A stretch of DNA of 64,000 bases, taken from assembly GCA_937862815.1 (NCBI GenBank), contig CALMED010000024.1, positions 104,613 through 168,612 on the forward strand. The letters are read 5' to 3'. This document shows positions 43,124-51,582 of this stretch, piece by piece. Position 1 is the stretch's first letter. Each line of letters opens with the position of its first letter. The position numbers were made by a program, and so were the translations under genes. Under the pieces are notes generated by a model. The model searched no databases. It had not been told where the DNA came from and saw only the letters and a program-made list of their open reading frames with translations. The stretch is from an uncultured Chitinophagaceae bacterium (GTDB taxonomy: Bacteria > Bacteroidota > Bacteroidia > Chitinophagales > Chitinophagaceae).

Positions 43124-44640
43124 CAGTTACCAATAAGAACCTCGCCTGTCATAGCATCCGGTACCGGTAATTGCATCATCGTGAGGATGCTGGGAGCGAT
43201 ATCGCCCAGTTTGCCGTGACGGAGGGAACCCCTCCAATCGCGGTCGATTACAAACAACGGAACCGGGTTGAGGGTGTGAGCCGTATTGGGCGTGCCGTCT
43301 TCATTGATCATGTAATCGGCGTTGCCGTGGTCGGCCGTGAGAAAGACGGTATAACCGTGCTGCAGGGCGGCTGTCACCACCCGCTGTACGCAGGCATCAA
43401 CGGTTTCCGCCGCCTGGATGCCGGCGCTGAATACACCGGTATGTCCCACCATATCGGCATTGGCGTAATTGAGGCAGATGAAATCGGCACTTTCCGCTTC
43501 AATTTCGGGTACAATGGCATCTGTCACCTCAAAAGCGCTCATTTCGGGTTTCAGGTCGTAGGTGGCTACCTTGGGCGAGGGAATCATGATGCGGCGTTCG
43601 CCGTCGAAAGGTTGTTCCCGCCCGCCGCTGAAGAAGAAACTCACGTGCGGGTATTTTTCCGTTTCGGCGATGCGGATCTGTTTTTTTCCGTGGGCTGCCA
43701 GCACTTCCCCCAATGTATTGCTGAGGTTGTCGGTCTCAAAAATCACGTGTACGTTCCGGTAGGTTTTGTCGTATTCCGTCATGGTGGTGTAATGCAGGTC
43801 CATTTTCTGCATGTTCCATTCCGGGAAGTCCTGCTGCGTAAGCGCCTGGGTGATTTCCCGGCAACGATCGGTGCGGAAGTTGAAGCAGATGACCGCATCG
43901 CCTTCCCGGATGAAACCCTGCGGCGTCTGGCTGTTCAGGATGGGGAGGATGAACTCATCGGTCACGCCGTCGTTGTAGGAAGCGGCTATGGCAGCGGGCA
44001 CATCGTCGGTTACCGTGCCTTTGCGGTGTACAAGGGCGTCGTAGGCCACCTGTACCCGCTCCCAGCGTTTGTCGCGGTCCATGGCATAGTACCGGCCCGT
44101 CACCGATGCCAGGGTGCCGGTGGTGTGGGCCATGTGCTGTTGAAGGTCGGCTACAAAGCCGAGACCGCTCTTCGGGTCCGTATCCCGCCCGTCGGTGAAC
44201 GCATGCACATATACCTGTTTCAGTCCGTTTTCGTTGCACAGGGAGAGTATGGCCTTGAGGTGGTTGGTATGCGAGTGCACGCCGCCATCGCTTACGAGGC
44301 CGATGAGGTGCAGTGCCCTCTGCTGGGATTTTGCGTAGTGGATGCTTTGCAGCAGGGAAGGGTTTTGGGCAAAGGACCCGTCGCGGATGGCCACGTGGAT
44401 GCGTTGCAGTTCCTGGTACACGATGCGTCCGGCACCGAGGTTGAGGTGCCCCACTTCGCTATTGCCCATTTGTCCGTCGGGCAGCCCAACCGCTTCTCCG
44501 CAGGTGGTAAGGGTGGTATGCGGGTATTGCCCGTAGAGGCTGGAAACAAAGGGTACATTGGCCTGGCGGATGGCGTCGGAGGCGGCAACCTGCCCCAATC
44601 CCCAGCCATCCATAATAACTAAAATGGCTTTCTTACTCAT
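43123..44640 (-). CDS. gpmI: 2,3-bisphosphoglycerate-independent phosphoglycerate mutase
   Basis: A 505-residue Mn-dependent enzyme of glycolysis that interconverts 3- and 2-phosphoglycerate. The N-terminal metal-binding motif is VIMDGWGLG, the nucleophile is Ser61 in GNSEVGHLNLGAGRIVYQ, and GGVHSH and ADHGNADYM complete the alkaline-phosphatase-like site. Length is standard. A perfect TAGCTTTG box lies 5 nt before the ATG, and the stop overlaps the next gene by 1 nt. Confidence 0.96.
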   Translation of the reverse strand: MSKKAILVIMDGWGLGQVAASDAIRQANVPFVSSLYGQYPHTTLTTCGEAVGLPDGQMGNSEVGHLNLGAGRIVYQELQRIHVAIRDGSFAQNPSLLQSIHYAKSQQRALHLIGLVSDGGVHSHTNHLKAILSLCNENGLKQVYVHAFTDGRDTDPKSGLGFVADLQQHMAHTTGTLASVTGRYYAMDRDKRWERVQVAYDALVHRKGTVTDDVPAAIAASYNDGVTDEFILPILNSQTPQGFIREGDAVICFNFRTDRCREITQALTQQDFPEWNMQKMDLHYTTMTEYDKTYRNVHVIFETDNLSNTLGEVLAAHGKKQIRIAETEKYPHVSFFFSGGREQPFDGERRIMIPSPKVATYDLKPEMSAFEVTDAIVPEIEAESADFICLNYANADMVGHTGVFSAGIQAAETVDACVQRVVTAALQHGYTVFLTADHGNADYMINEDGTPNTAHTLNPVPLFVIDRDWRGSLRHGKLGDIAPSILTMMQLPVPDAMTGEVLIGN

Positions 44641-44645
44641 GGGTT

Positions 44646-44653
44646 CAAAGCTA
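44646..44653 (-). promoter_or_regulatory. -7 box of gpmI
   Basis: Perfect TAnnTTTG match (TAGCTTTG) ending 5 nt before the ATG at 44640; predicts a leaderless mRNA. Confidence 0.55.
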
Positions 44654-44772
44654 CTTGTTTTACCTTAATTAACAGGAATTGCGGGGCTCCAGGCAACCTG
44701 CCGGGGCGCCTTCCTGTCTTGTTATATGGGTTTGGCATGTTTTTCGTAGTTTCCATCCCAACAGTACCAAAC

Positions 44773-45153
44773 ATGAATAAAATAGTTTTCGGATGCCTGC
44801 TCCTGCTGACCGGTCTGCTGTCTGTTTCCTGGCTGCAGCAGGATGAAATTGTTGCCGCCCTGCGGGCGGGCAGTGCCGAGCGCATGGCAAAGCATTTTGA
44901 TGCCATGGTGGATGTAACCGTGCCCGGGAAAAGTAACACTTACAGCAAGAGCCAGGCAGAGCTGGTGCTCCGCGATTTTTTCAGCCAGAACCGGGTCCGC
45001 GGTTTTGAAATCCAGCATTCCGGCAACAATCCTTCATCTACTTTTCTCATTGGCACCCTATCCACCAGCAACGGCAATTTCCGTACCACCGTGTATATGC
45101 GCAACCGGGGCAGTAAACTCCTGGTGCAGGGGGTGGAACTGGAAGCCCGGTAG
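44773..45153 (+). CDS. DUF4783 exported protein
   Basis: A 126-residue protein with signal peptide (residues 1-20) followed by DEIVAALRAGSAERMAKHFDAMVDVTVPGKSNTYSKSQAELVLRDFF in pieces typical of DUF4783, a small cystatin/NTF2-like domain of Bacteroidota that is often encoded next to nadC. Function unknown. The start at 44773 places the signal peptide at the N-terminus. The nadC promoter lies in the 62-nt gap that follows. Confidence 0.8.
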   Translation: MNKIVFGCLLLLTGLLSVSWLQQDEIVAALRAGSAERMAKHFDAMVDVTVPGKSNTYSKSQAELVLRDFFSQNRVRGFEIQHSGNNPSSTFLIGTLSTSNGNFRTTVYMRNRGSKLLVQGVELEAR

Positions 45154-45202
45154 GATCCACGACCCTCTCTTTTCTATTGCGGTACTCAACCGCGGAATTC
45201 GA

Positions 45203-45210
45203 TAGTTTTG
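45203..45210 (+). promoter_or_regulatory. -7 box of nadC
   Basis: Perfect TAnnTTTG match (TAGTTTTG) ending 5 nt before the ATG at 45216. The inverted repeat GCGGT-N5-ACCGC at 45179-45193 lies just upstream, where a repressor could act. Confidence 0.5.
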
Positions 45211-45215
45211 CACAC

Positions 45216-46079
45216 ATGATTCCCACCTACCAGGAACTGCTGCACCGGCTGATCACCCGGGCTTTGGAAGAAGATATTGGTAACGGCGATCATTCTACGC
45301 TCAGCTGCATTCCGGCGCATACCCGGGGTCGTGCCGTACTCAGGATTAAGGAGGCTGGTATATTGGCAGGTATGGACGTGGCCGAAGCTGTTTTCCGGTA
45401 CCGGGAGCCTTCCTGCCGCTTTGTTGCCCACAAGCAGGATGGCGACACCATGCAACCCGGGGAACAGGCTTTTGAAGTGGAGGCCGGCGTACATACCATC
45501 CTGCAATGCGAACGGCTGGTGCTCAACTGCATGCAACGGATGAGCGGCATTGCCACCCTCACCCGCTTATATGCCGATGCGCTGGACGGTACCCGCACCC
45601 GTGTGCTGGATACCCGTAAAACCACGCCCAACTTCCGGTTGCTGGAGAAAGAGGCCGTGCGCATTGGCGGAGGGCACAACCACCGTTTCGCTCTCTACGA
45701 CATGATCATGCTGAAAGACAACCACATTGATTATTGCGGCGGTATGGAACAAGCCATCGGGCGGGCCTGGGACTATGTGCAGGAGGTGCAACCCGGCCTG
45801 CAGATTGAAGTGGAGACAAGGACACTGGAGGAAGTGGAACGTGTGCTGGCTGTTGGCAAGGTACACCGGATCATGCTGGATAATTTCAGTCCGGATGATG
45901 CGGCCCGGGCAGTACAACGGATCGGCGGTCGCTTTGAAACGGAGGCCAGTGGTGGCATTAACCTCCACAACATACGCGACTATGCTGCAGCCGGTGTGGA
46001 TTTCATCAGTGTGGGGGCGTTGATTCACCAGGCCCGCAGCCTGGACCTGAGTCTGAAAGCCCGGATCGAACCATCTTAA
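45216..46079 (+). CDS. nadC: Nicotinate-nucleotide pyrophosphorylase (quinolinate phosphoribosyltransferase)
   Basis: A 287-residue enzyme of de novo NAD synthesis that turns quinolinate and PRPP into nicotinate mononucleotide. Family motifs are NCMQRMSGIATLT, RVLDTRKTTPNFRLLEKEAVRIGGGHNHR, DMIMLKDNHI and a C-terminal EASGGINLHNIRDYAAAGVDFISVGALIH. The start MIPTYQE is fixed by the promoter box 5 nt upstream. nadE, the last step of the pathway, lies 3.5 kb away. Confidence 0.94.
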   Translation: MIPTYQELLHRLITRALEEDIGNGDHSTLSCIPAHTRGRAVLRIKEAGILAGMDVAEAVFRYREPSCRFVAHKQDGDTMQPGEQAFEVEAGVHTILQCERLVLNCMQRMSGIATLTRLYADALDGTRTRVLDTRKTTPNFRLLEKEAVRIGGGHNHRFALYDMIMLKDNHIDYCGGMEQAIGRAWDYVQEVQPGLQIEVETRTLEEVERVLAVGKVHRIMLDNFSPDDAARAVQRIGGRFETEASGGINLHNIRDYAAAGVDFISVGALIHQARSLDLSLKARIEPS

Positions 46080-46088
46080 ACAGCTTCA

Positions 46089-46433
46089 ATGGCCAAGAAA
46101 AATAAAACTGATTCCAATGGGTTGGTGTATAGCACGGATCCTGATTTCCGTTTCGAAGAGAAGGAAGAATCTGTGCAGACGCTGCCACCGGCGCAGCAGC
46201 CGCTGACCATCCGCCGGGAGACCAAACACCGGGCCGGAAAGATTGTGACCCTGGTACTGGGCTTTGTGGGCTCGCCTGCTGATGCCGAATTGTTGGGGCG
46301 GCAGTTAAGGAATGCCTGCGGAAGCGGCGGTTCGGTAAAGGAGGGGGAAATCATTGTACAGGGCGATCACCGCGAAAAAGTATGGCAATACCTGCAGAAA
46401 AACGGGTACAGCCGCACCCGGAAACCGGGATAA
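46089..46433 (+). CDS. SUI1/YciH-family translation factor
   Basis: A 114-residue protein with a disordered, charged N-terminus (residues 1-45) and a C-terminal SUI1 domain (KIVTLVLGFVGSPADAELLGRQLRNACGSGGSVKEGEIIVQGD). SUI1 is the eIF1 fold; bacterial members affect start-site selection. This is notable in a genome with few Shine-Dalgarno sites. It starts 9 nt after nadC, so the two are probably co-transcribed. Confidence 0.85.
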   Translation: MAKKNKTDSNGLVYSTDPDFRFEEKEESVQTLPPAQQPLTIRRETKHRAGKIVTLVLGFVGSPADAELLGRQLRNACGSGGSVKEGEIIVQGDHREKVWQYLQKNGYSRTRKPG

Positions 46434-46466
46434 AGCGGCCGGCATCCAAAGCGATACGATTTGCCC

Positions 46467-46474
46467 TATCTTTA
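46467..46474 (+). promoter_or_regulatory. -7 box before small membrane gene
   Basis: TATCTTTA, one mismatch to TAnnTTTG, 36 nt before the ATG at 46511. Confidence 0.35.
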
Positions 46475-46510
46475 GGGCTTAGTTTAAAATTCAGTACAGT
46501 GCAGTTGTTG

Positions 46511-46753
46511 ATGCAATTCTTCCTGCTGGGCCTTTATACCGCCCGTCTTGAACTCTTCAAGTTTTTCTTCTTCCTGGTATTCGGCGCTTTTCTCTGGTGC
46601 CTGTACCTGGTGTACGAAACCTCCGGTTCTTCCTCCCGGAAGCGCTATAAAAAGCGGGCTTTGATTTACACGGCCGTTACCGGTGTATTATTGTTGGGAA
46701 TGTCCATAACCTGGCTGCTCAGCAAAACCAACATGGGGTGGTGGTTTGAGTGA
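46511..46753 (+). CDS. Small two-pass membrane protein
   Basis: An 80-residue protein with two hydrophobic segments (about residues 2-38, possibly one long or two short, and 53-72) separated by a basic loop (SSSRKRYKKR). No family recognised. The start at 46511 follows a TATCTTTA box; the longer upstream frame overlaps the SUI1 gene in another frame and is not protein-like. Confidence 0.6.
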   Translation: MQFFLLGLYTARLELFKFFFFLVFGAFLWCLYLVYETSGSSSRKRYKKRALIYTAVTGVLLLGMSITWLLSKTNMGWWFE

Positions 46754-46889
46754 TAATATACACGTAGCCGGTTGCCAGTGTAACAGCTTTGTTACAGGGA
46801 TGACCCCCAGCATCTCCACAAACACCTGCCTTTTATCATAATCCCGGCACAAAACCGGTCCTTGCAACAATGCACCACTGAAATTTGTT

Positions 46890-46897
46890 TATCTTAC
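46890..46897 (+). promoter_or_regulatory. -7 box of apaG
   Basis: TATCTTAC resembles TAnnTTTG with two mismatches and ends 12 nt before the ATG at 46910. Confidence 0.3.
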
Positions 46898-46909
46898 AGC
46901 CTGTTACGT

Positions 46910-47296
46910 ATGGTATCTGCAGTTACAGAAGGTGTTACGATCAGTGTGGAAACGTTTTATCAACCAGACCACAGCAATCCCTTGTCCGGGGATTACATGT
47001 TCGCCTACCGCATAACGGTGGAAAACAACAACACGTTTCCGGTCCGTTTGCTGCGCCGGCATTGGTATATTTTCGACAGCAATGGTTCCTGGAAGGAAGT
47101 AGACGGTGAAGGTGTAGTAGGTGTGCAGCCGGTGATACAACCCTCCGATCAGTACCAATACGTTAGTGGTTGCGGGTTAAAATCAGAGATGGGGAAAATG
47201 CATGGCTATTATCTGATGGAAAACCTGCAGAACCGCAAACAATTTCAGGCAAATATTCCCCTATTTGAGATGATGGCTCCCTTCAAGGCCAACTGA
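46910..47296 (+). CDS. apaG: ApaG protein
   Basis: A 128-residue FN3-like beta-sandwich protein. Family motifs are FAYRITVENNNTFPVRLLRRHWYIFDSNG, VDGEGVVGVQPVI and SGCGLKSEMGKMHGYYLM. ApaG is linked to Co/Mg handling and Ap4A metabolism; its reaction is not settled. The start at 46910 gives the usual length. A palindrome TGTAAC-N6-GTTACA at 46779-46796 lies 113 nt upstream. Confidence 0.9.
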   Translation: MVSAVTEGVTISVETFYQPDHSNPLSGDYMFAYRITVENNNTFPVRLLRRHWYIFDSNGSWKEVDGEGVVGVQPVIQPSDQYQYVSGCGLKSEMGKMHGYYLMENLQNRKQFQANIPLFEMMAPFKAN

Positions 47297-47372
47297 ACAT
47301 TCGGGTTTGGATTTTCCGGAATCACTGCTTCCACCAGAAACGCCGTTTTTACCGAAATGGATTAAATATTAT

Positions 47373-48467
47373 ATGCCCAAAGTAACATTCAACAACCGCC
47401 AGAAACCCTTTTTTAACGACCTCAAAAGCCGGGTGGACGAGTATTTTGAATCACACCACCTGCGCAAAACTGGTGATCGACGCCTGTTCATCAAAACCCT
47501 GGTGCTGGTACCCGCCGCCCTGCTGCTGTACACCACGCTCCTGACCGTTTCGCTTCCCGCCGGTGTTGCCCTGTTGCTCTGCGCTTTGCTGGGCTTTGTA
47601 CTGGCCAGCATCGGGTTCAATGTGATGCACGATGCCTGTCACGGCAGCTACAGCAGTAAGAAATGGGTTAACGAATTATTCGGCTACAGCCTCAATGCCC
47701 TTGGAGGTAATGCCTTTATCTGGAAGTTCAAACACAATATTGTCCACCACACCTACACCAACGTGGATGGTGTGGACGACGATATTGCCAAGAGCCCGCT
47801 CATGCGGCAATGTTCCACCCAGAAATGGGTCCCCGCCCACCGCTTCCAGCACATTTACGTAGTGCTGGTGTATGCCATCTCTTCTTTTGCCTGGGTGGCC
47901 CTCATGGACTTCAACAAATATTTTAAAGGCAAGGTGTACACCACCACCCTGCAAAAGATGGAGGTTAAGGATCACGTGATCTTCTGGATCAGTAAGGTGC
48001 TGTATGTCTTTTTTTACATCGTGCTGCCCATCCTGCTGGTGGGAGCCGGCGCGTGGGCGCTTGGCTTTGTGGTGATGCACCTGGTGATGGGCTTTACCCT
48101 GGCCATCGTCTTTCAGCTGGCACACGTAGTGGAAGAAACAGAATTTGTGTTTGCCGGAAACGATGACCTGCAGATTGAAAACGAATGGGCCATCCACCAG
48201 CTTAAAACAACAGCTAATTTTGCTCCCGACAATAAAGTGATTTCATGGTTTGTGGGTGGTTTGAATTACCAGATTGAGCACCATCTTTTTCCCCGCATCA
48301 GCCATGTGCACTACCCGGCCATCAGCAAGATTGTGCAGGAAACCTGCCGCGATCACGGCATTACTTATCATCTCAACCCCACCATGGGACAGGCTGTTGC
48401 CTCTCACTTCCGGATGATGAAGGAGCTGGGTCGTCCCCCGGCCGTATTACCGGGGCTTGTAAGCTGA
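47373..48467 (+). CDS. Fatty acid (acyl) desaturase
   Basis: A 364-residue di-iron membrane desaturase with the three histidine boxes: HDACH (near residue 91), HNIVHH (near 127) and QIEHH (near 303). Four membrane segments are arranged in two pairs. It is similar to linoleoyl-CoA/delta-6-type front-end desaturases lacking a cytochrome b5 domain. The start MPKVTFNN at 47373 is the usual N-terminus; the frame is open upstream to a TTG at 47307, but those residues are not conserved-looking. The 3' end overlaps gldB by 21 nt, convergently. Confidence 0.85.
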   Translation: MPKVTFNNRQKPFFNDLKSRVDEYFESHHLRKTGDRRLFIKTLVLVPAALLLYTTLLTVSLPAGVALLLCALLGFVLASIGFNVMHDACHGSYSSKKWVNELFGYSLNALGGNAFIWKFKHNIVHHTYTNVDGVDDDIAKSPLMRQCSTQKWVPAHRFQHIYVVLVYAISSFAWVALMDFNKYFKGKVYTTTLQKMEVKDHVIFWISKVLYVFFYIVLPILLVGAGAWALGFVVMHLVMGFTLAIVFQLAHVVEETEFVFAGNDDLQIENEWAIHQLKTTANFAPDNKVISWFVGGLNYQIEHHLFPRISHVHYPAISKIVQETCRDHGITYHLNPTMGQAVASHFRMMKELGRPPAVLPGLVS

Positions 48468-49487
48468 GCCGTTATAGATACTGCGAGCGCTGGTTTTCAG
48501 CATTGCTTCCGGAGTTACCTGTTTGTTCTTTTTCACCCAGGCCCGCACAATTTCAGTGCCCACAAACAGGCCGATGTTACCCGGACTCTCCGGGGGCAAT
48601 CCACGTGTAAAGGGGCCATCCGTCAGAAAATTTTGAATGAGTGCCGGATCGCGTTCATACAGCAGTTGCTGGTCCGCAAAAAAATTATAAATACTGCGCT
48701 GGTTGGCACGACACCAGTCGAGCTGCGCTCCTGTATAGCCCATCAGCAGGGTGTCGTGCATGCCCGGAAGGAACTGTTGCAGCAGGTGCAGGCGTTTCCC
48801 TTTTTCCACAAACTGTTCCACCAACGGCAGCCGCTTACTGCTGTCGGGGTACAGATCGTCCACCACCAGCCGGAAGAGGTCGGCAGCGAGGTATTCCCTG
48901 CTGAACCGGCGGCTCCTGAACTGGGGCACCAGGGTGGCGGCAAAATTGGGATCGTTGTAGACGCTGAAAGTACGCCCGAGATAAAACTGCAGCCCGATTG
49001 CCACAAAATCCTCACCCATAAAGACCGGCGACGGTTCGCCGGTGCTCAGCGCAGGCAGGGCATCCATCGGACCCACCGTGGCATAAATGGTGCGGGGTAC
49101 CTGATAATCGGGGAAATACTGCCTAACATAGCGAAATCCTTCTTCAATTTGTTGTTCCTGTTGTGCGGTGGTTGTAAAAACATCCTGTACCGTATCGTAC
49201 ACCTGCCGGTGCTGGCGGAGGAAGAGCCGGGTGCCTTCTGTGCGCAGGGTGCTGTCGTTCCCGCCTAATCCCAGCACCTGTTCCAGATACAGGGGTGCAA
49301 ACTGCGGGTACTTCCGTTGCAGGTCGGCCAATGCGGTTTCAAGGTGATTGGTGTCGATCGAAAAGAGAGCCTGGTCAAACCGCTCCCATTTTATTTGCAC
49401 GTTTATATGGCGCAGGTCGGGCCCGGTGCCGGAAGGGCCGCAGCCGGTGAGCCCTGCAAAGATCAGGAGAAAGAAAATGAAGCGCAT
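48447..49487 (-). CDS. gldB: Gliding-motility lipoprotein GldB
   Basis: A 346-residue lipoprotein with signal ending GLTGC. Family segments include QIKWERFDQALFSID, PVFMGEDFVAIGLQFYLG, and a C-terminal GNIGLFVGTEIVRAWVKKN. GldB is required for gliding and T9SS function in Flavobacterium. The start at 49487 puts the lipoprotein signal at the N-terminus. It is divergent from nadE, an arrangement common in Bacteroidota. Confidence 0.88.
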   Translation of the reverse strand: MRFIFFLLIFAGLTGCGPSGTGPDLRHINVQIKWERFDQALFSIDTNHLETALADLQRKYPQFAPLYLEQVLGLGGNDSTLRTEGTRLFLRQHRQVYDTVQDVFTTTAQQEQQIEEGFRYVRQYFPDYQVPRTIYATVGPMDALPALSTGEPSPVFMGEDFVAIGLQFYLGRTFSVYNDPNFAATLVPQFRSRRFSREYLAADLFRLVVDDLYPDSSKRLPLVEQFVEKGKRLHLLQQFLPGMHDTLLMGYTGAQLDWCRANQRSIYNFFADQQLLYERDPALIQNFLTDGPFTRGLPPESPGNIGLFVGTEIVRAWVKKNKQVTPEAMLKTSARSIYNGSAYKPR

Positions 49488-49605
49488 ACCACCCCCAAAC
49501 GACAGAACGCTTGTTTTGGTATGGGCGGGTGTCCAATTGACCCGGTATCGCTTTTTTGCAGTGACCGCATAGTGGTGTTGGCTGAAAATGTTCGACATTC
49601 GTTGC

Positions 49606-51288
49606 ATGAAAATTTTTCTGGCACAGCAAAATTATCATATTGGCAACTTTGCGTACAACACAGAGAAAATAATCGCGGCCATTGAAGCCGCCAAGGCAGC
49701 CGGCGGAGACCTGGTGGTGTTCAGTGAGTTGAGTGTGTGCGGTTATCCCCCCCGCGATTTTCTGGAGTTCCGCGATTTTATTGAAAAGTGCCAGGCGGCC
49801 GTGGAAACGATCCGTCCTTACGCCGACTCCATTGGTGTAATCCTGGGGGCACCGGTGCCCAATCCCCGCCCCGAGGGAAAAGACCTGCACAATGCCGCCC
49901 TCCTGTTGTACCAGCAAGCGGTTCAGGCCGTGGTACATAAAACCTGCCTGCCCAACTACGACATTTTTGATGAGTACCGTTACTTTGAACCCGCGTACGA
50001 CTGGCAGGTGGTGCCCTTTAAAGGCCGGCGTTTAGCCATTACCATCTGCGAGGATATCTGGAACCTGGGCGACAACCCGCTCTACCGCACCTGCCCCATG
50101 GATCAGCTCATGCACCTGCAGCCCGATCTGATGATCAATATCTCGGCTTCGCCTTTTGATTATACGCATGTGGAAGACCGCAAGGCCATCGCAAAGCTGA
50201 ATGTGCAGAAATATGGCCTGCCCCTGGTCTATTGCAACTGTGTGGGCAGCCAGACAGAAATTGTTTTTGACGGCGGTTCGCTGGTTGTGGACGCCGCAGC
50301 CAACCTGGTGCGCCAGCTGCCTCTGTTTGAAGAAGCGCTGCAGGAAGTGGAACTGTTGGCGGATGGAACCTTCGCCGGCCCGGTGCTGCAGCGGGCGGAA
50401 TCGTTGCCCGATGAGGAACTTCGTCCGCCTGTCCTCGAACCAGACCTTTGCATTGCCGAGGTGTACGAAGCGTTGGTGCTGGGTATCCGCGACTATTTCA
50501 ACAAGATGGGTTTTACCAAGGCCATTCTCGGCAGCAGCGGGGGCATCGATAGTGCCGTTACACTGGCCCTTGCGGCAGAAGCACTGGGACCTCAACAGGT
50601 ACGGGCCCTGCTGCTGCCTTCCCCTTTTTCTTCCACGCACAGTGTGGATGACGCCCGGCAGTTGAGTGAAAACCTGGGCAATCCCTACGATGTGGTGCCC
50701 ATTGGTACTATTTACGACGCCTTTCTGCACCAACTGCAACCGTTGTTTGGTGATCTGCCATTTGGGCTGGCCGAAGAAAACATCCAGAGCCGCACGCGGG
50801 GAAACCTCTTAATGGCGGTGGCCAATAAGTTCGGCTACATTCTGCTCAACACCAGTAATAAAAGTGAACTGGCGACCGGTTATGGCACCCTGTACGGCGA
50901 TATGGCGGGTGGTCTGGGTGTGCTGGGCGATTGTTACAAACTGCAGGTCTATGCCCTGGCCCGGTACATCAACCGCAACGATACGGTTATTCCGGACAAC
51001 ATCCTTACCAAGGCGCCCAGCGCCGAACTGCGGCCCAACCAGAAGGATTCTGATTCGTTGCCGGATTATGAAATACTGGACCAGGTATTGTACCAGTACA
51101 TCGAACGGAGGCAGGGGCCGGCAGAGATAAAAAGCCTGGGGTATGCCCCACCGTTAGTGGATCGTGTGCTGCGGCTGGTGAACACCAATGAATATAAACG
51201 CAACCAGTTTTGTCCCATCATCCGCGTGAGTCCCAAAGCCTTTGGCGTAGGACGCCGGGTGCCGATCGTAGGTAAATACCTCAGTTAA
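49606..51288 (+). CDS. nadE: Glutamine-dependent NAD+ synthetase
   Basis: A 560-residue two-domain enzyme. The N-terminal nitrilase-type glutaminase has the Glu-Lys-Cys triad in FSELSVCGYPPRD, HKTCLPNYDIFDEYRYF and TICEDIWNLGDNPLY. The C-terminal NAD synthase carries the ATP-binding P-loop GSSGGIDSAVTLALA near residue 312. It amidates nicotinate adenine dinucleotide to NAD+, using ammonia channelled from glutamine. Start MKIFLAQ is standard for the family. Confidence 0.95.
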   Translation: MKIFLAQQNYHIGNFAYNTEKIIAAIEAAKAAGGDLVVFSELSVCGYPPRDFLEFRDFIEKCQAAVETIRPYADSIGVILGAPVPNPRPEGKDLHNAALLLYQQAVQAVVHKTCLPNYDIFDEYRYFEPAYDWQVVPFKGRRLAITICEDIWNLGDNPLYRTCPMDQLMHLQPDLMINISASPFDYTHVEDRKAIAKLNVQKYGLPLVYCNCVGSQTEIVFDGGSLVVDAAANLVRQLPLFEEALQEVELLADGTFAGPVLQRAESLPDEELRPPVLEPDLCIAEVYEALVLGIRDYFNKMGFTKAILGSSGGIDSAVTLALAAEALGPQQVRALLLPSPFSSTHSVDDARQLSENLGNPYDVVPIGTIYDAFLHQLQPLFGDLPFGLAEENIQSRTRGNLLMAVANKFGYILLNTSNKSELATGYGTLYGDMAGGLGVLGDCYKLQVYALARYINRNDTVIPDNILTKAPSAELRPNQKDSDSLPDYEILDQVLYQYIERRQGPAEIKSLGYAPPLVDRVLRLVNTNEYKRNQFCPIIRVSPKAFGVGRRVPIVGKYLS

Positions 51289-51566
51289 AAAATCCATTTG
51301 GGCGGATCAGTATTTTTTAGTAGATTCGGATTGTTGATCAGCTGAAACACCATCCCATATCCGTAGAATACCTGCATCTGCCTGCTTTTACCAGCGTTTA
51401 TTCCTGGTACGTTGTGTACAATCCGGCGTACGATCCAGTTATTGCCTTTCCCGGCAACCGTTTCTCCTGTACCCCTGAATGCTATGAAGTCGCTCTTATT
51501 GATACCACCCAGGAGGGAGGCTGCAATGAGTGCCGGCGGGTTTTGCCGTAACCCTTTCTGTTCATG
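51285..51566 (-). pseudogene. Hidden frameshifted or truncated small gene
   Basis: On the minus strand a frame stays open for 93 codons from a TAG (51567-51569) to a TAA that overlaps the nadE stop. It has no start codon at its beginning, yet its product looks like genuine protein (PPALIAASLLGGINKSDFIA, NNWIVRRIVHNVPGIN, VFYGYGMVFQLINN, TDPPKWIF). An ATG at 51565 sits in the +1 frame just before A/G and A/C runs, so one indel would restore an intact gene of about 94 codons. No family recognised. Either a fresh pseudogene or a sequencing error. Confidence 0.5.
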
Positions 51567-51582
51567 CTATTGAAATACAACC

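Noticed and set aside
43171..44622. A 483-codon plus-strand frame opposite gpmI
   Set aside because: gpmI on the minus strand is unambiguous, and the antisense product has no domain or promoter.
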